13,107 nucleotides of DNA from positions 1 to 13,107 of the forward strand of contig CAYRZL010000072.1 of the NCBI GenBank assembly GCA_964428795.1, given 5' to 3'. Below are positions 12,888-13,107 of the stretch, one piece after another. Source of the stretch: CAYRZL01 sp964428795. Its GTDB lineage: Bacteria; Bacillota; Clostridia; Lachnospirales; Lachnospiraceae. The notes beneath the pieces were generated by a model. It made no database searches and was not told where the DNA came from. It saw nothing but the letters and a program-made list of their open reading frames with translations. A program made the translations under genes and the position numbers. Within the stretch, counting starts at the first letter, position 1, and each line of letters opens with the position of its first letter.

Positions 12888-13107
12888 TTACAGATCCATG
12901 ATCATAACTCCTTTTTTATTTTCCACATAAGATACCATAGTCGCCTGATTCGTAACAAGCGAAATCCTGGGGCGGAATCCATATTCCTCACATAAATGAT
13001 ATACATTTTCTTTCTGGTGAACAAGTGTTTCCCCATCTATGGTGATAAAGGCTTCATTTTCAAAATCCCTGAGCGACAACTTATCAGGATTCTGTTCAAA
13101 TAACTCT
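12888..13107 (-). CDS. LysR-family regulator, C-terminal part, apparently truncated
   Basis: The minus-strand frame is open from the window edge to a TAA at 12888-12890, giving 72 codons of coding sequence. It aligns with the effector-binding domain of the complete LysR protein in this window: LSLRDFENEAFI against VKLSDFKDDTIM, EEYGFRPRISL against KSSGFTPKVKF, and YVENKKGVMIMDL against WVEAGVGVCVLDT. The complete protein continues for about 48 residues beyond this point, whereas this one stops one residue later. Reading through the stop in frame gives NSI and then NRTVRL, which resembles NSL and NSTVRF in the complete protein. The gene may therefore be recently truncated, although a naturally short variant or sequencing error cannot be excluded. 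The N-terminal DNA-binding domain lies outside the window. Confidence 0.75.
   Translation of the reverse strand, partial: ELFEQNPDKLSLRDFENEAFITIDGETLVHQKENVYHLCEEYGFRPRISLVTNQATMVSYVENKKGVMIMDL

Overview
The window reads as a chromosomal segment from an anaerobic, moderate-GC Gram-positive, most likely a Lachnospiraceae-type Clostridium. This rests on strong AGGAGG ribosome binding sites throughout, sigma-A type promoters, a C+ type L33, the rpmG-secE-nusG-rplK-rplA order, and the accessory families present. I could run no database search, so names rest on recognised motifs and protein lengths. Every gene I can support is on the minus strand, so the text below goes from high to low coordinates, in the direction of transcription.

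(1) 13107-10288, an accessory catabolic/transport block. It holds the 3' end of a LysR-type regulator that stops early, a uroporphyrinogen-decarboxylase-family (methyltransferase-like) protein with its own promoter, and a complete LysR regulator with its own promoter. Strong hairpins follow the URO-D gene and the LysR gene. (2) 10287-8514, a sodium:solute symporter followed by a 31-nt hairpin and two tiny single-span membrane ORFs (34 and 37 codons), each with a near-ideal Shine-Dalgarno. A 12-bp motif recurs near the URO-D, LysR and symporter promoters. It suggests that the LysR protein controls this block, perhaps for import and demethylation of a methylated compound (inference). (3) 8480-8092, a 97-residue two-span membrane protein. 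Its promoter carries a perfect 19-bp palindrome from the -10 into the spacer, and its stop codon lies in the loop of an intrinsic terminator.

(4) 8063-2132, a tight five-gene operon: DUF362 protein, two-domain PPK2 (polyphosphate:AMP phosphotransferase type), FGGY sugar kinase, YlmH-like S4 RNA-binding protein, and a PflX-like radical SAM protein. The spacers are 13 and 16 nt, followed by 4- and 8-nt overlaps. The extended -10 promoter lies so close to the first ATG that the mRNA may be leaderless. (5) 2135-1, the ribosomal/transcription operon rpmG-secE-nusG-rplK-rplA. It is driven by a consensus-like promoter whose -35 box overlaps the stop codon of the radical SAM gene. rplA runs off the left edge.

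The core genes in (5) are ordinary. The most interesting material is the symporter with its two micro-ORFs, the palindrome-controlled small membrane protein, and the candidate LysR regulon. No rRNA, tRNA, CRISPR array, insertion sequence or attachment site was seen.
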